A DNA stretch of 64,000 nucleotides, taken from NCBI GenBank assembly GCA_025765595.1, contig JAIVFH010000008.1, positions 186,001-250,000 on the forward strand, written 5' to 3'. Below the pieces are notes generated by a model that saw nothing but the letters and a program-made list of their open reading frames with translations, was not told where the DNA came from and did no database searches. The stretch is from Obelidium mucronatum. Its lineage: Eukaryota > Chytridiomycota > Chytridiomycetes > Chytridiales > Chytriomycetaceae. The translations under genes and the position numbers were made by a program. This document shows, piece after piece, positions 54,784-64,000 of the stretch. The first letter of the stretch is position 1, and each line of letters opens with the position of its first letter.

Positions 54784-54860
54784 AAACAGGCACCCACTGC
54801 TCTTCAGATATGTAACCAGTTTAACTGTATACAAAGTACATTGGAGTGGTATCTTGACTC
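54784..54860 (-). pseudogene. pogo-type transposase fragment, part 2
   Basis: On the minus strand it reads TGYISEEQWVPV up to the X1 target duplication, continuing the fragment at 51098-51308. The upstream edge is cut by the 12-bp module array of E5 at about 54871. Confidence 0.62.
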
Positions 54861-54870
54861 CGTAGTTGTG

Positions 54871-56431
54871 CAGGAGCGCGATTAGGAGCGCGATTAGGAG
54901 CGCGATTAGGAGTGCGATTAGGAGTGCGATTAGGAGCGCTATTAGGAGTGCTATTAGTAGTGTTTGTTACTTGTCATTTACTGACAGACTATTCCTTAGA
55001 TGTAAAATGTATACTCTGCAGAATGCATACCATTCAGCATTTCCTTCTGTTTCATCAGATACTGAACAGTATTCAGGGATTCCTTCAGCTGCATCATCAT
55101 CTATTTTCAAGCGGGCGTATTACTTGTACCAGATGCTCCTATTACAAGAGTACATTCAGGATCCAGCTGTTTCAGAGGCGCTTCAAGCAGCTCATGAAGA
55201 TTTTGATTATTGCTGCTTCCAACCATCTTGGGGGGAGAAGGGCAGACGGCTGTTTCCGTATTCCCTACATCTTGGAGAGTACTCAAGCAATCAAGTGTCT
55301 GATAATGTAGAAGATTTGCGGTTGGCAATGAAGGAATATGTGGAGTGGATGAATGCGCACTTTGCAGTAAAATGGAAACATTCATGTGGAGAATGTCATG
55401 TTGTTGATAGCAAAGGCCAGGAGTATAGTGCGGCAGTGATGGATGGAAAAGTGATGGGGCACTTGCTGTGCAGAGTGATTGGATGCAATTTGGACATCAT
55501 TGGGATCAATACAAAATTCTGTATCAATCATGCAGGACTGAAGGGGAAATGCATCATTTCAGGATGTGTGAATCAAAAACAAGAACGTGAGAACTCTTTT
55601 GATTACCAACCGCTGTCGTGCAAGGAAGCAGAACATATGGAGGCGGTGCAAAAATTCTTCTCAGACCCATCAACAACAAGTGAGAAAACTGCAAAGAAGT
55701 ATGGAGGAAAGACACGAGTGTCAGTGGGGCATGTGAAGGATGATGAAAGGAATTATGAGGAGTTTGGGTTCTATTACAGCCCATTTGACAGATTCCTGCC
55801 AGGGGTGTTCCTGGTTGTGTGGAGCTGTGGGCACATTATGGACATTGGGAAGATGTACTCGTTTGAGTTCAACAAGTTTATTACAGGATTTCTTTGTCAA
55901 ACATTCATGAGTCTGGATGAGTATCCTACACTCATGTTTTATGACAAAGCATGTCAGAAACCATAGTCGAAGAGACAGATTCTGCATGGAGAATTGTGAA
56001 GCAAGGTCTTTCGCTAGGCTATACCAAGGAAACAAGCCTTTATTCAACACATCAGCAGCAGAACAGTGTGATGGATGGTTTGAAAAAATGGGACACATTT
56101 TGCGATATTTGGACCCTCTTCAGGCAGACTTTTTTTTGTTCAGCATGGTGGACATGAGAAATGAGCAACTTAGCAAATTTTAGTAGCCAGAGGGTTATTT
56201 GAAAAATTGATAAATTTTTATGATTGATTTTAACTATAATATCATAAAATTCTGAAATTTTAATTTTGTATTTTTGCAATTTTTTTGAATTTTTTCAGAT
56301 GGTTTGTAATTTTTGGGAATGTTTTTAGAGTGTTTTGCAGTTGACAGTTATTTTCATAGGTTGTTAAGTCCTAGTCGGTCGTCCTAATAGGACTGAGTAG
56401 CTCCTAATAGGACAATGCTCAAATTGCAGGA
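54871..56431 (+). mobile_element. KDZ-type element E5 with transposase remnant
   Basis: A 12-bp module array leads into a long frame (about 320 residues from MYTLQNAYHSAFPSVSSD, ATG at 55006). It contains YEQ-like helical blocks, the CxC6 cluster (CGECHVVDSKGQEYSAAVMD, LLCRVIGCNLDIIGINTKFC, CINHAGLKGKCIISGC), FSDPSTTSEKTAKKYGG, FDRFLPGVFLVVWSCGHIMD and EYPTLMFYDKAC. It then breaks: the catalytic DRFHF part present in E4 is deleted at 55950, and the frame resumes only downstream with FCMENCEARSFARLYQG and FNTSAAEQCDGWFEKMGHIL. This fits a KDZ transposase of the CxC5/CxC6 class. E4 and E5 carry complementary deletions. Confidence 0.7.
54874..54960. repeat. 12-bp module array GAGCGCGATTAG
   Basis: Seven near-perfect 12-bp units (GAGCGCGATTAG with C/T at the CpG step), translated as a spurious RSAI repeat at the front of the E5 frame. 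It probably is not protein-coding. Confidence 0.92.
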
Positions 56432-56435
56432 AAAA

Positions 56436-56643
56436 GTACTTTCCTCCTAATGAGAAGTGATTAGGACTCCATTAGGAGGCGGCTAGGAGCGCCAATAGCC
56501 CTATTGGCCATTCCGAACCGACCCCGATTCGGGGTTGCTCCTATTCGGAGCCGAATCGGACCCTAGTCGGACTCCGAATCGTTTCCCGAATCGGAGTCCG
56601 AATCGGAGTCCGAATCGCGCGTGCCGCTCGCTATAGTACGTGG
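56436..56643. repeat. Family E terminal region ending CTATAGTACGTG
   Basis: Near-identical to 38473-38673, ending GCGCGTGCCGCTCGCTATAG then TACGTG. Follows E5 directly; probably its right end. No matching 7-bp flank was found on the other side. Confidence 0.8.
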
Positions 56644-57390
56644 ACACCTGAGACAACAAGACGACAAATCTAATGACGACTACGAAGATGACTCAGATGT
56701 TGAAAACTTTGGCTTCAGGAAGTCTAGGGTGCTGCCGCCAAGCCCCCACCTCCAGAGAAGCATCGCCAGACTGCCCCAACTGTTCCAATCCCAGCCAGTC
56801 CAAAGTTTAGTGGCGTCGATCCATTTCTGATTCAACGCGTTATCGGTGGCAAGAACTGGAAGAAGTACTGTGCTCAAGAAATCCATGAGTACAATGCAAA
56901 GATGGGATACGGACCTGCTCTGCCTACTGTGACAGCACCGCCACCTGCAACTCAAGTGCAATCATTGGTCTATTCGAAAGCAGGAGTCAAAGCAGCAAAG
57001 AACTCTTCATGAGGTTATTTGGTTCTATGATGCTGGATCAAAGCTGTGGAAGGTGATCGTGTTTTTGTGACTGATTCACAATACTACTTTCGTAATTTCA
57101 GTCTCACCTGATGGCAGAAAGCTGCTGTACAACATCACTATCCAACATTCAGAGTCTTCTTTCTACGTCAACCCACGTGACAAGGGTGCTCAATTGGCTT
57201 CAACGCAAGCCATCATTGGGTATTTCGGAAATGATCCTGGAGCTGAAGAGTTTGTCTACAAAGTGAATCTGCCTGAAGCAGTTGACTCAAATGAGCTGGA
57301 ATCTTGTTTTATTCACCCCCTAGTGAAGATGTGGGATGTTTGCAATGGTCATGAAGTAATGAGTGATCCTTTTTTCCAACCCAATAAATG
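56644..57390 (+). pseudogene. Unrecognised coding remnants
   Basis: An acidic stretch (DDYEDDSDVENFGFRKSR), then DPFLIQRVIGGKNWKKYCAQ with EIHEYNAKMGYGPALPTV, and after a probable intron (57052-57101) SPDGRKLLYNITIQHSESSF and DPGAEEFVYKVNLPEAVDSN. Frames shift between blocks. No family is recognised; likely a transposon gene. Confidence 0.35.
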
Positions 57391-57411
57391 TTTTCCAACC
57401 CACCAACATTT

Positions 57412-57850
57412 TCACCAAAACCAACAGCAACGCCCAACCGCTGGCGCCACACCATTGAAACTTTGTAGAAATAAAGAAAAACATATTACTAACGTATTTT
57501 TAAAGCGGTTTTTTATTAATATAAACCTGAAACAAAATAATTCCGACTCTTCAATTTTCCTTGTCACACTCATTAACATGGGCGTCACTGATGCTTTTGC
57601 ACTGAACCTTGCATCTCTCACAGAGTCTGAACTCATCGCAATTCGTACAAATAAATCATTTTGTGCTTCTCACCCAAGTTTTTGTACATTTGACAGAGTT
57701 AGTTTCCCCTTGACACTGACGCGTCAATTTCAGAGCCTCCCTCTCCGCTTTTTTGGCTTCCACCTCACGTTTCTTGTTATCTTTTGCAGCTTCTTTTGCT
57801 TGAGCATTGTCATTCTTCTGTGGCTCAGATGCAAGTAACGTTTCTTGCAA
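57412..57850 (-). CDS. Small charged coiled-coil protein, possibly two exons
   Basis: Starts MQETLLASEPQKNDNAQAKE then a Lys/Glu/Ala helix (AAKDNKKREVEAKKAERE), with a second exon reading MSSDSVRDARFSAKASVTPM. No family recognised. An isolated short gene or fragment in transposon-rich DNA. Confidence 0.3.
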
Positions 57851-57959
57851 GGTTTGTGAAGTTGTATACCTTGTTGGTTAAAACAGCATCTTGAGGCTTG
57901 ACTTTGGCTTTTTTGACTGTGTGGAGAATACGCGCGCAATGTTGACGCAATGTTGACGC

Positions 57960-58680
57960 AGTGTCAAAAAAAGTGGTCGCTGGAGTTTTTTTTTATTTAT
58001 GGTAATTTTTCATCCTATTATTTATTCCTTCTCATTGCTCACTAACATTACGCTCTCCTAGGTGTTGATTGCGGTGTTGCATTGGCAATTTTTCCTTATT
58101 TAGACCTGGATGTGCAAAACACCAACCCGTCTCCTTTGCAGTCTACACCAGGATGTGGTGAATTAAATATTTTCTTGAGACCAAGACTGCAGTCCGGTTT
58201 TTATTTTTTTTTGTGAAATGTTGGCAGTCAGGACGTTTTTTGAGAGGCAATTGTGACTGCCTGCAACGTCTGGCTCCCTTTTGGGGCCTGGCACTTCCAG
58301 CCAGCTACAGCCTGGATGAGATTGTGTATCATAAGGATACATTAGAACACACAAGATTGGCAGCGCGTCAGAATACATACATCCCCCACTGCTTTTGCAC
58401 AGTTGATAGGTTGTGGTCCCAAAATTTTTAATTGCCAAAATTAATAAAATCAAAGTCAAAGGAATGTACAATATATTGAGATATTGAGGCTCAATACTAT
58501 TATTTTGCGAATCGGGTCTGTGAAATTTCTGATTCTTTCCCAAGATGATATCAGCATCATCATACTTTAACAGTCTTGCTTCCGACCAGATGGTACCAAA
58601 AGTACGTGAATCTTTTGAAACCGTATTTGGAACAAGTCAAGGCGCGACGGTTGGCTGAGTATACAATGTCTGCTTGACTC
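57960..58680. other. Spacer without a convincing gene
   Basis: Contains TGTTGACGCAATGTTGACGC (a 10-bp tandem at 57938-57960) and short frames only, one of them (58163-58543, minus) with a possible membrane helix. Nothing recognised. Confidence 0.3.
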
Positions 58681-58718
58681 TCAGATGGAATATACAGGCT
58701 ACAAAAAACCCAGATTAT

Positions 58719-59033
58719 TTATTGTTCAACTTGAACGCCACAACTCCCAAGCCGGATTTTTGCCATCCACTCTTTGGAAAATGAGACATACAGACAACAC
58801 TTCTCACTTATCCAATTCCAGTCCAAATCCCCAATTGATTGCTCTCTCAGAAAGCCCAACGTATCCTTGAGAATCTCTTTGATTTGGTTCTCTGATGGAT
58901 TTCTCTCTGTCTGCGTTGCAAGCGAGTATGCTGAAAATGCAAAGACTACTGCCAAATTGGCTGGGAGGTGACTGGCACAAACAGACCATGGTGTTCTAAT
59001 AACGGATGTAGGAACCATAAACCTGCATGGCAT
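58719..59033 (-). CDS. Short unrecognised ORF
   Basis: 104 codons: AVVFAFSAYSLATQTERNPS, EILKDTLGFLREQSIGDLDW and CLYVSFSKEWMAKIRLGSCG. Well composed but without a recognisable family. Could be an exon or fragment. Confidence 0.3.
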   Translation of the reverse strand: MPCRFMVPTSVIRTPWSVCASHLPANLAVVFAFSAYSLATQTERNPSENQIKEILKDTLGFLREQSIGDLDWNWISEKCCLYVSFSKEWMAKIRLGSCGVQVEQ

Positions 59034-59187
59034 GACTTCTGCGAATGATAAACAAACTTAGTATGCAGTTGGTGGTCAAAAGGCCGGATTATCACTTGCC
59101 ACACGCTATGACTTGGAAGGGCTGAAACTGAAAAGACGGAAAGAGAAAAGTGGCAACCGTTTGATCAGTCTGATACGTAAAGTTACT

Positions 59188-60225
59188 TCAGCGAAATTGC
59201 ACTCCAATAGTGGCTGATAATTGCAACACATCCAAAGAAAGGCGTGCGCGTAAGAAACCCCGAATGCCAAGCTTGAAGCATTCATCCATCATGTCAATGG
59301 TCCTGTGAACACCAAGATTGTCCAAGAGAAGAACTGGTGTCAGCCCAGGATGGCAAATGTCCCATTGCCTTTTAAACTCAACCAGAATAGGAATCCATTG
59401 CTCCTCTTGTAAGTAGCCCGTTTCACTGAAGATAAAGCACACAGGAGCTTTGTCTTTTAGGCGATAGGTTGGCTCGTTCAGTTCTAATTGAAGATTTGCA
59501 AATTTCAAGGGCATTACAATGACATCCAAAATGCGCTCCCCGCTGGCCGTAACAAAGGGAATGAAGCTTGCCACCTTGCTTCTGGCACCCTTGTACGCAC
59601 TTGGTCGGGCAATGGTGTTACTGACAATGGCCTTGGACTGTGAGTTGTCGTTTTGAAGCTTCAAACGCATTTCATTGACATTTGTGAGATTAGGCCAGCT
59701 CAACCTGCAACGCTGCATCCAATCGTAGAAATCCTCCACCCACTGCTTGATCTGATCAAGGGTCAATGGATTTGTGCGTGCCGCCAAGATTGCCTTGGTA
59801 GATCGCAAACGAATCTTGGTTTTGTGCCGCTCAAGAAAACCATCAACCCAATCGCCAGCTGTCCACTTTGAGTCGGGGTAGATATCCTGATATACACGAC
59901 TGATTAAAAGAACAAGATCCGGCTTGGCCATTGGGCGGTGGGAGAAAGATCGGGCCTCCAGGAAGTTCACGATGTCTTGTTCAAATTCATTCATGAACAA
60001 TTGCGCGCCATGGGAGCGTCCCCCGTTGGTAAGCATCCGGTAATAAACAGATTCGACTGTTCGGTATGCGAGATTGAGGCAGCTGCTAACCATTTCGGCA
60101 GCCTTCTTGACTGACAGGTCAGTGTTGACAAGCTCAGAAACCTCTTGAAAAATGGTCCAGTTTCAATCGCTGTTGCTGGAACTTCCGGCAGAGCCTGATC
60201 TCTGGCGTTTCTTATCTGGAGGCAT
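59188..60225 (-). pseudogene. pogo-type (DDE_1, CENP-B-like) transposase
   Basis: From ATG 60225 the frame starts MPPDKKRQRSGSAGSS, has an in-frame TGA at codon 21, then continues VSELVNTDLSVKKAAEMVSS (helix-turn-helix). A CENP-B-type second DNA-binding domain follows (FEQDIVNFLEARSFSHRPMA, WTAGDWVDGFLERHKTKI), then the DDE core: LTNVNEMRLKL where pogo relatives have NxDE (first acidic residue replaced by Asn), SGERILDVIVMPLKF, ETGYLQEEQWIPILVEFK, and LLLDNLGVHR with the second Asp. The third motif is lost in a frame change before the stop at 59188. Inactive relic. No TA-flanked ends were identified. Confidence 0.8.
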
Positions 60226-60454
60226 GGGTTTGGGGTTTTAATTTTCTTTATTAAGAGCATTATGCAATAAAAAGTGATTTTGGTGATTTCTCGGATTAAC
60301 CAAAAATTCCTCGGATTGACCCAACGACTCATTTCTAAAACTAGAACTATTAAGAAACACCTTTTTAACCGTTTAACAATTTTAACCAAGTAGTGAGAAC
60401 TTTTCTGTAAATAGAACTACAAGGAATTGGTCCCCAACCCCCTCAAACTCCCCC

Positions 60455-61600
60455 TTAACATGACAGGTTGACAAGCAACCTGCAACCAAGATACGTGCTG
60501 ATGCAACCAACGCCGCATTTAATCCATTTGTCAATCCCACTGAAGTCATTAATCATGTCATTGACGCACCCTACAAACAGTCTTTTGGTCATCAAATTCA
60601 AAGAATCAAAAGTCTTGAAATTCTTGGAGACTGAGAAGTTGATCAGCTTCAATCCAAAGAAGACAGCAAATGATTTTGCCTTGCTCCTTGGAACATGGTA
60701 GAGGCCGTGGTCGCGGAAGTTACAACAACGTGAGCGGTTGTCCCGGACCTTATCCAGCTCAGAACACCCATTCCTGTCAATAGTAACCAACCCACTCACC
60801 ACTTACATGCCTTAGAGTTTACAGCTCAACAACTGCCAAGTCCTTGCAAAACTTGCGGTGGCAACCACTTTCAAGTTCAATGCTTTAAGTTGCCAGACTA
60901 TCCATTCAACGCGCTACTTCCGTTCCCTCAGGGGAAGCCAGTGCTGCCACCAAACAGGATCCGCAATGACATTGTCAAACATCCGCTGATCCAGCAACTA
61001 CTATCAAAACCACAGAAGGTATTGTTCAATGCTCCCTTTGACAACTACCAATGGCAGCAACCCGTCTACTACCAACAGCAATCACTGATGGTTCCTCAAC
61101 AACAACTCCCACAACCACCTACTGCTCAACAACAACCTACAGTTTCATTCCAGCAGCAACCTACAGTGATAAATGATCAGCAAACCATAAATACTATAAA
61201 TACCCAGGCAAATAACTTAGCTTCTGGGTCTGGTACTATGGTTCCTGCAGGTTTTTACCGGGGCTAGCAATAAGGTGGCCAAAAGATGGACAATTAATGG
61301 AAGAAGAAGAAGAAAACAAAATACCTTCAACTACTACTGCTACCACTAAGAAGAAGCAACGGAAAGAAAAAGCCGCTCCTGATTCCATCATTCATCAGAA
61401 CATTCAACCTCAACTCTGCAAAGCCGAACATGCCCTACTTACCTTCGAGGATTGACCCAGCTCCCGAAGACATTCTGGATTCAAACAATTATAATCAACT
61501 CTATGAGAAAGTTAAAAGGGCGTTCTGCACCGGGGGGGCCTGTGATGAGAACATGGTCTTCTCACAGCCAGTCGCAGTCCCCCCTGCAAAATCCTAAGTC
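60455..61600 (+). pseudogene. Gag-like fragment with a zinc knuckle and Gln-rich tail
   Basis: Broken frames carry ATNAAFNPFVNPTEVINHVI, an Arg/Gly stretch (GRGRGS), then PCKTCGGNHFQVQCFKLPDY (a CCHC knuckle of the CX2CX3HX4C form) and a Pro/Gln-rich segment (QQLPQPPTAQQQPTVSFQQQ) ending at 61265. A CCHC knuckle with low-complexity flanks suggests a retrotransposon gag or a nucleic-acid-binding host gene fragment. No reverse transcriptase is seen nearby. Confidence 0.4.
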
Positions 61601-61903
61601 ATTAGAAGAATGACTTACATTATACAACAACACTGAAACACTTACCAGTATCAAGGAAACACCAAAACTCTTGTACCAGTTTCAGCCAACATACACCAAG
61701 TTTGTCTTTGTCATCAATGGAGGTTGCCAAAAGACTTGCTTGAAGACCACGGATTAATTTCGTTTCTTTTACTCCATGTAGCCAAAACCTCCAGTACCGC
61801 TAACGAAGATGGAAACCCACTTCAGATAACTGGAACTGGAGACACAGTCATTATTCTAGAAATTGGATATGTGTTATTAATCAAACCCGTGCCTCAGTAA
61901 CAC

Positions 61904-62290
61904 TATGAGGCAGGCTACGAAACTAGTGCTGTTCCAGGAGGTCAATTCAACGGCTGGAACACTGTTGGGCCATGTGACCCATCCAGCTTGTCTTTCCCTC
62001 CCTTTGTTAAGCCTGGTGTCATTGGTTACTGGACTACATGGTCTACTTACTCCAGAAAGCAGAACTCCATTGATCAGATCGACTTGAGCGGATTCACTGC
62101 CAGCAACTATGCCTTCAGTAAGTCGCCCTTTAAATTTTCCGACCGCATCAAATCCTAACTAATTTTCTTGTAGTGAGCGCCGATGCCGCTGGTAACGTTG
62201 TTACTTTTGATTCCTGGGCCGACCAGAACTGGATGGGAGTTTTCAACCCTCAACTCACCTCATTGGGACCAATGATCTTGAAGACGCTGG
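61904..62290 (+). pseudogene. GH18 chitinase fragment
   Basis: Exon 1 (to 62117) reads FPPFVKPGVIGYWTTWSTYS, then NSIDQIDLSGFTASNYAF, and joins over a 56-base GT-AG intron (acceptor ends 62173) to MSADAAGNVVTFDSWADQNW. This is the first beta strand and following NYAF segment of GH18 chitinases (GYWxxW, DxIDLSxxTxxNYAF). The DxxDxDxE catalytic motif is absent because the sequence diverges after about 62290. A captured or stranded piece of a host chitinase gene in transposon DNA. Confidence 0.6.
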
Positions 62291-62995
62291 ACTCCCCCGG
62301 GTTACATCTTCAAGTCCCATCCATCATCAGACTTGGGACCACATCAACCACTATACCAATGCGTCAAGAGGAACAGACTACACTTTCTTCCAGTACGCAA
62401 CCATCCCATTCCATCCAATCAGTCACGTCAGTTCCTTGAGCAAAGGACAGTTAGAAAGATCATCACGTCAAATGCTAAATGACTTACTGCATGCAGCGTC
62501 ATCATACTTCAAGCGGCCTACATCCAATTCAATTTCCGCCGAAGCCAATGCCATGCAATTCCTGCGAAAGTTGTAAAAAAATAAACAACCATTTAAGTCT
62601 GATCCAAAGAAATATTTACCTGGCAAACAACATGGATTTAGCGTTGTCGAAATCAAACCACTGCATCTCCGAAAATATCCATACGCGCAATTGGGGAAGC
62701 AAGCCGGACCTCGCGAGTCGCAATACCGGTCACGTCACAAGCCGCTCATGGGCCGCTTGCGACCTGTTGACGAGCCGCAAACAAGCCACTTGCAACCTGT
62801 GCCACGGCCTGTGAGCAGGCCACTCTGTACCTGTTTATGTGGGGCGCTAGCTGCAAGCCACTGGTTCACAGGCCGCTACCCCCCCATCACTAAAACTCAA
62901 GAATAAATCAGAAAAAATGTATAAAATAAGGAAAACTGCTGTTTATTATTGATAAATAATTAAATAAATGGATAGTAAATAAATACACATTGCTT

Positions 62996-63165
62996 AACCC
63001 AGTGCTTGCAAAACCGATTCCTGTATCTTTGGATTGCAATCTGTGGCATTGCGATTAATGTTGAAGGTAACCCCCCGCGTCTCCACCACAGCGCTTTCTG
63101 CAAGCTTTCCTGGTTATTCTTCACTGCCCAGCTCGCTGTTCCCATTCCATCTGCCAGAATCAGCC
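62996..63165 (-). pseudogene. C-terminal fragment of the dioxygenase-like gene (X2 copy)
   Basis: On the minus strand it reads LADGMGTASWAVKNNQESLQ, then in shifted frame the VTFNINRNATD-like segment to the CTGGGTTAAGCAATGTG end, parallel to the 36.8-kb gene. Only the last 50 or so codons remain. Confidence 0.7.
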
Positions 63166-63574
63166 ATCAGAACAGGCTAGAAATGTTTGCAACAGTTTCA
63201 TTTTCAATTCTTGGTGCAGCCAAAAGAAAATAAACAAATATATTTATTCATATTTATTCATCAATGAGCCCCCGAAGCCATCAACGACCTCTCACCAATG
63301 TAAAAAAACAAAAGCATTCCTGAAATTATGACAAAGTTCTTCGTTTATTATTAACAACACTACACAACTATATCATGGTTAACCACATACATCAAACAAA
63401 CATGTCAAGCCTGTTCTGATGTATAGAAAAACAAAGGTGCACTCACTGGTAAGCGTGGCTGATGGCCGCTGTTGCTGGTTGGAGTGAATTGGCCAACTGC
63501 GATTCGACCCAAATTTTGGGTGGATTTTGGGTGGATTTTGCTGTCAAAATTTCCTGTTTGTCGCAACTTTTTGG

Positions 63575-63914
63575 GGGTATTTTTTATTTATTGTTTCTTT
63601 AATATTTTGTTATTTTTGACTTTGCGCATCCTTTTTTTGTTTTTGTTTATTGTTGGTACTTTGGATTTTGTTTATTACTTTAAATACATATGCTATGGTT
63701 TTAAAACTTTTCTGCTCATTGTTTCTTACCTTTTTTGAAATAAAGTAAGGACTAGCTTTCAACTGGCTCTCCACTGGCTGTCAACTGGCTTGCGGCCTGT
63801 GAACTAACTGCGACATGGCTGGCTTTCCACTGGGTAGCGGCTCGCCCACAGGTCGCAAGCGGCCTGCTAAGTGGCCCGTTAGCGGCTCGCAAGGTCCGGC
63901 TCGCTATGGGGACA
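63575..63914. repeat. Family X terminal region (TGTCCCCAT end), right copy
   Basis: Reverse complement of 51318-51655 with few differences. With the left copy it brackets about 12.6 kb containing both X1 and X2 in opposite orientation. Confidence 0.88.
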
Positions 63915-64000
63915 AACGACTATGGTTCAAAGAGATCTGACAGTTATGAACATCAGAATGGTGGGGAATTGCACTTTCATTTTAATGGAAGACACTCATT

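Larger units (their letters stand above)
62688..63914. mobile_element. Family X element X2, 1.2 kb, internally deleted
   Basis: Left end CAATTGGGGAAGCAAGCCGG; right end CCGGCTCGCTATGGGGACA. It contains the GC-rich modules, the 3' end of the dioxygenase-like gene (62999 to about 63165, minus), an AT-rich middle and the second terminal region. The 7-bp flanks (ATACGCG and AACGACT) do not match, so it may have formed by recombination or the target duplication has decayed. Confidence 0.72.

Noticed and set aside
54874..54980. RSAI repeat protein at the N-terminus of the E5 transposase
   Set aside because: It is simply the 12-bp module array read in frame. The homologous E4 copy starts at the MYTLQNAYHSAF methionine, which is also the better start here.
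60830..61265. LTR retrotransposon
   Set aside because: Only a zinc knuckle and low-complexity sequence are visible. No protease, reverse transcriptase, integrase or LTR pair was found.
51316..63914. One 12.6-kb element bounded by 338-bp inverted repeats
   Set aside because: Each repeat has its own partner end (54783 for the left one, 62688 for the right) and X1 has its own target duplication, so two elements in opposite orientation explain it better.

Overview
The window looks like a fungal, probably chytridiomycete, nuclear genome. Genes are split by short GT-AG introns of a few tens of bases, spacers are tiny, tRNAs are eukaryotic, and there is a class C GPCR, a SCAP homologue and an F-box/LRR gene. 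This is inference from gene content; no species can be named.

Layout. 0-10.5 kb is compact housekeeping DNA: UTP13/TBL3 (-), an NT-C2 protein (-) divergent from mitoribosomal protein mL53 (+), a Cbf1-like bHLH factor (+) and SCAP (-). 10.6-11.1 kb carries tRNA-Gln(TTG) and a sister tRNA with the same body but a proline (CGG) anticodon. 11.1-18.5 kb is accessory DNA: a PIF/Harbinger relic, unrecognised broken frames, and a relic of a KDZ-type element split by a nested insert of about 2.8 kb. tRNA-Pro(TGG) closes it. 18.8-32 kb is again gene-dense: F-box protein (-) divergent from protein phosphatase 5 (+), then a run of minus-strand genes packed almost like an operon (F-box/LRR, La, methyltransferase, DUF885 copies, glutamate 5-kinase, aldo-keto reductase, pICln, MBF1). 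A class C GPCR (+, 32.2-36.5 kb) is interrupted by transposons. From 36.5 kb to the end nearly everything is nested DNA-transposon material.

Mobile DNA. Two families of terminal sequence recur. Family E has ends CACGTACTATAG and CCAGCSCGGGGTC joined to a shared GAGCGGCAC core and degenerate 12-bp GATTAGGAGCGC modules. Family X has ends TGTCCCCAT and CAATTGGGG joined to a shared AGCRAGCCGGACC core and GC-rich AGCCGC modules. For one member of each family a 7-bp target duplication can be read directly, and removing the element restores a continuous reading frame (a GPCR tail for E1, a pogo transposase for X1). The region also holds several KDZ-type transposase relics (CxC5/CxC6 cysteine clusters and a DRFH motif). 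A gene with the HxD...H...R signature of 2-oxoglutarate dioxygenases, probably TET/JBP-like, is found three times next to the CAATTGGGG end. KDZ transposons carrying TET/JBP genes are known from fungi, so this looks like a lineage of such elements, mostly decayed here.

Limits: splice sites were placed by eye, no database was searched, and several frame breaks could be assembly errors rather than decay.
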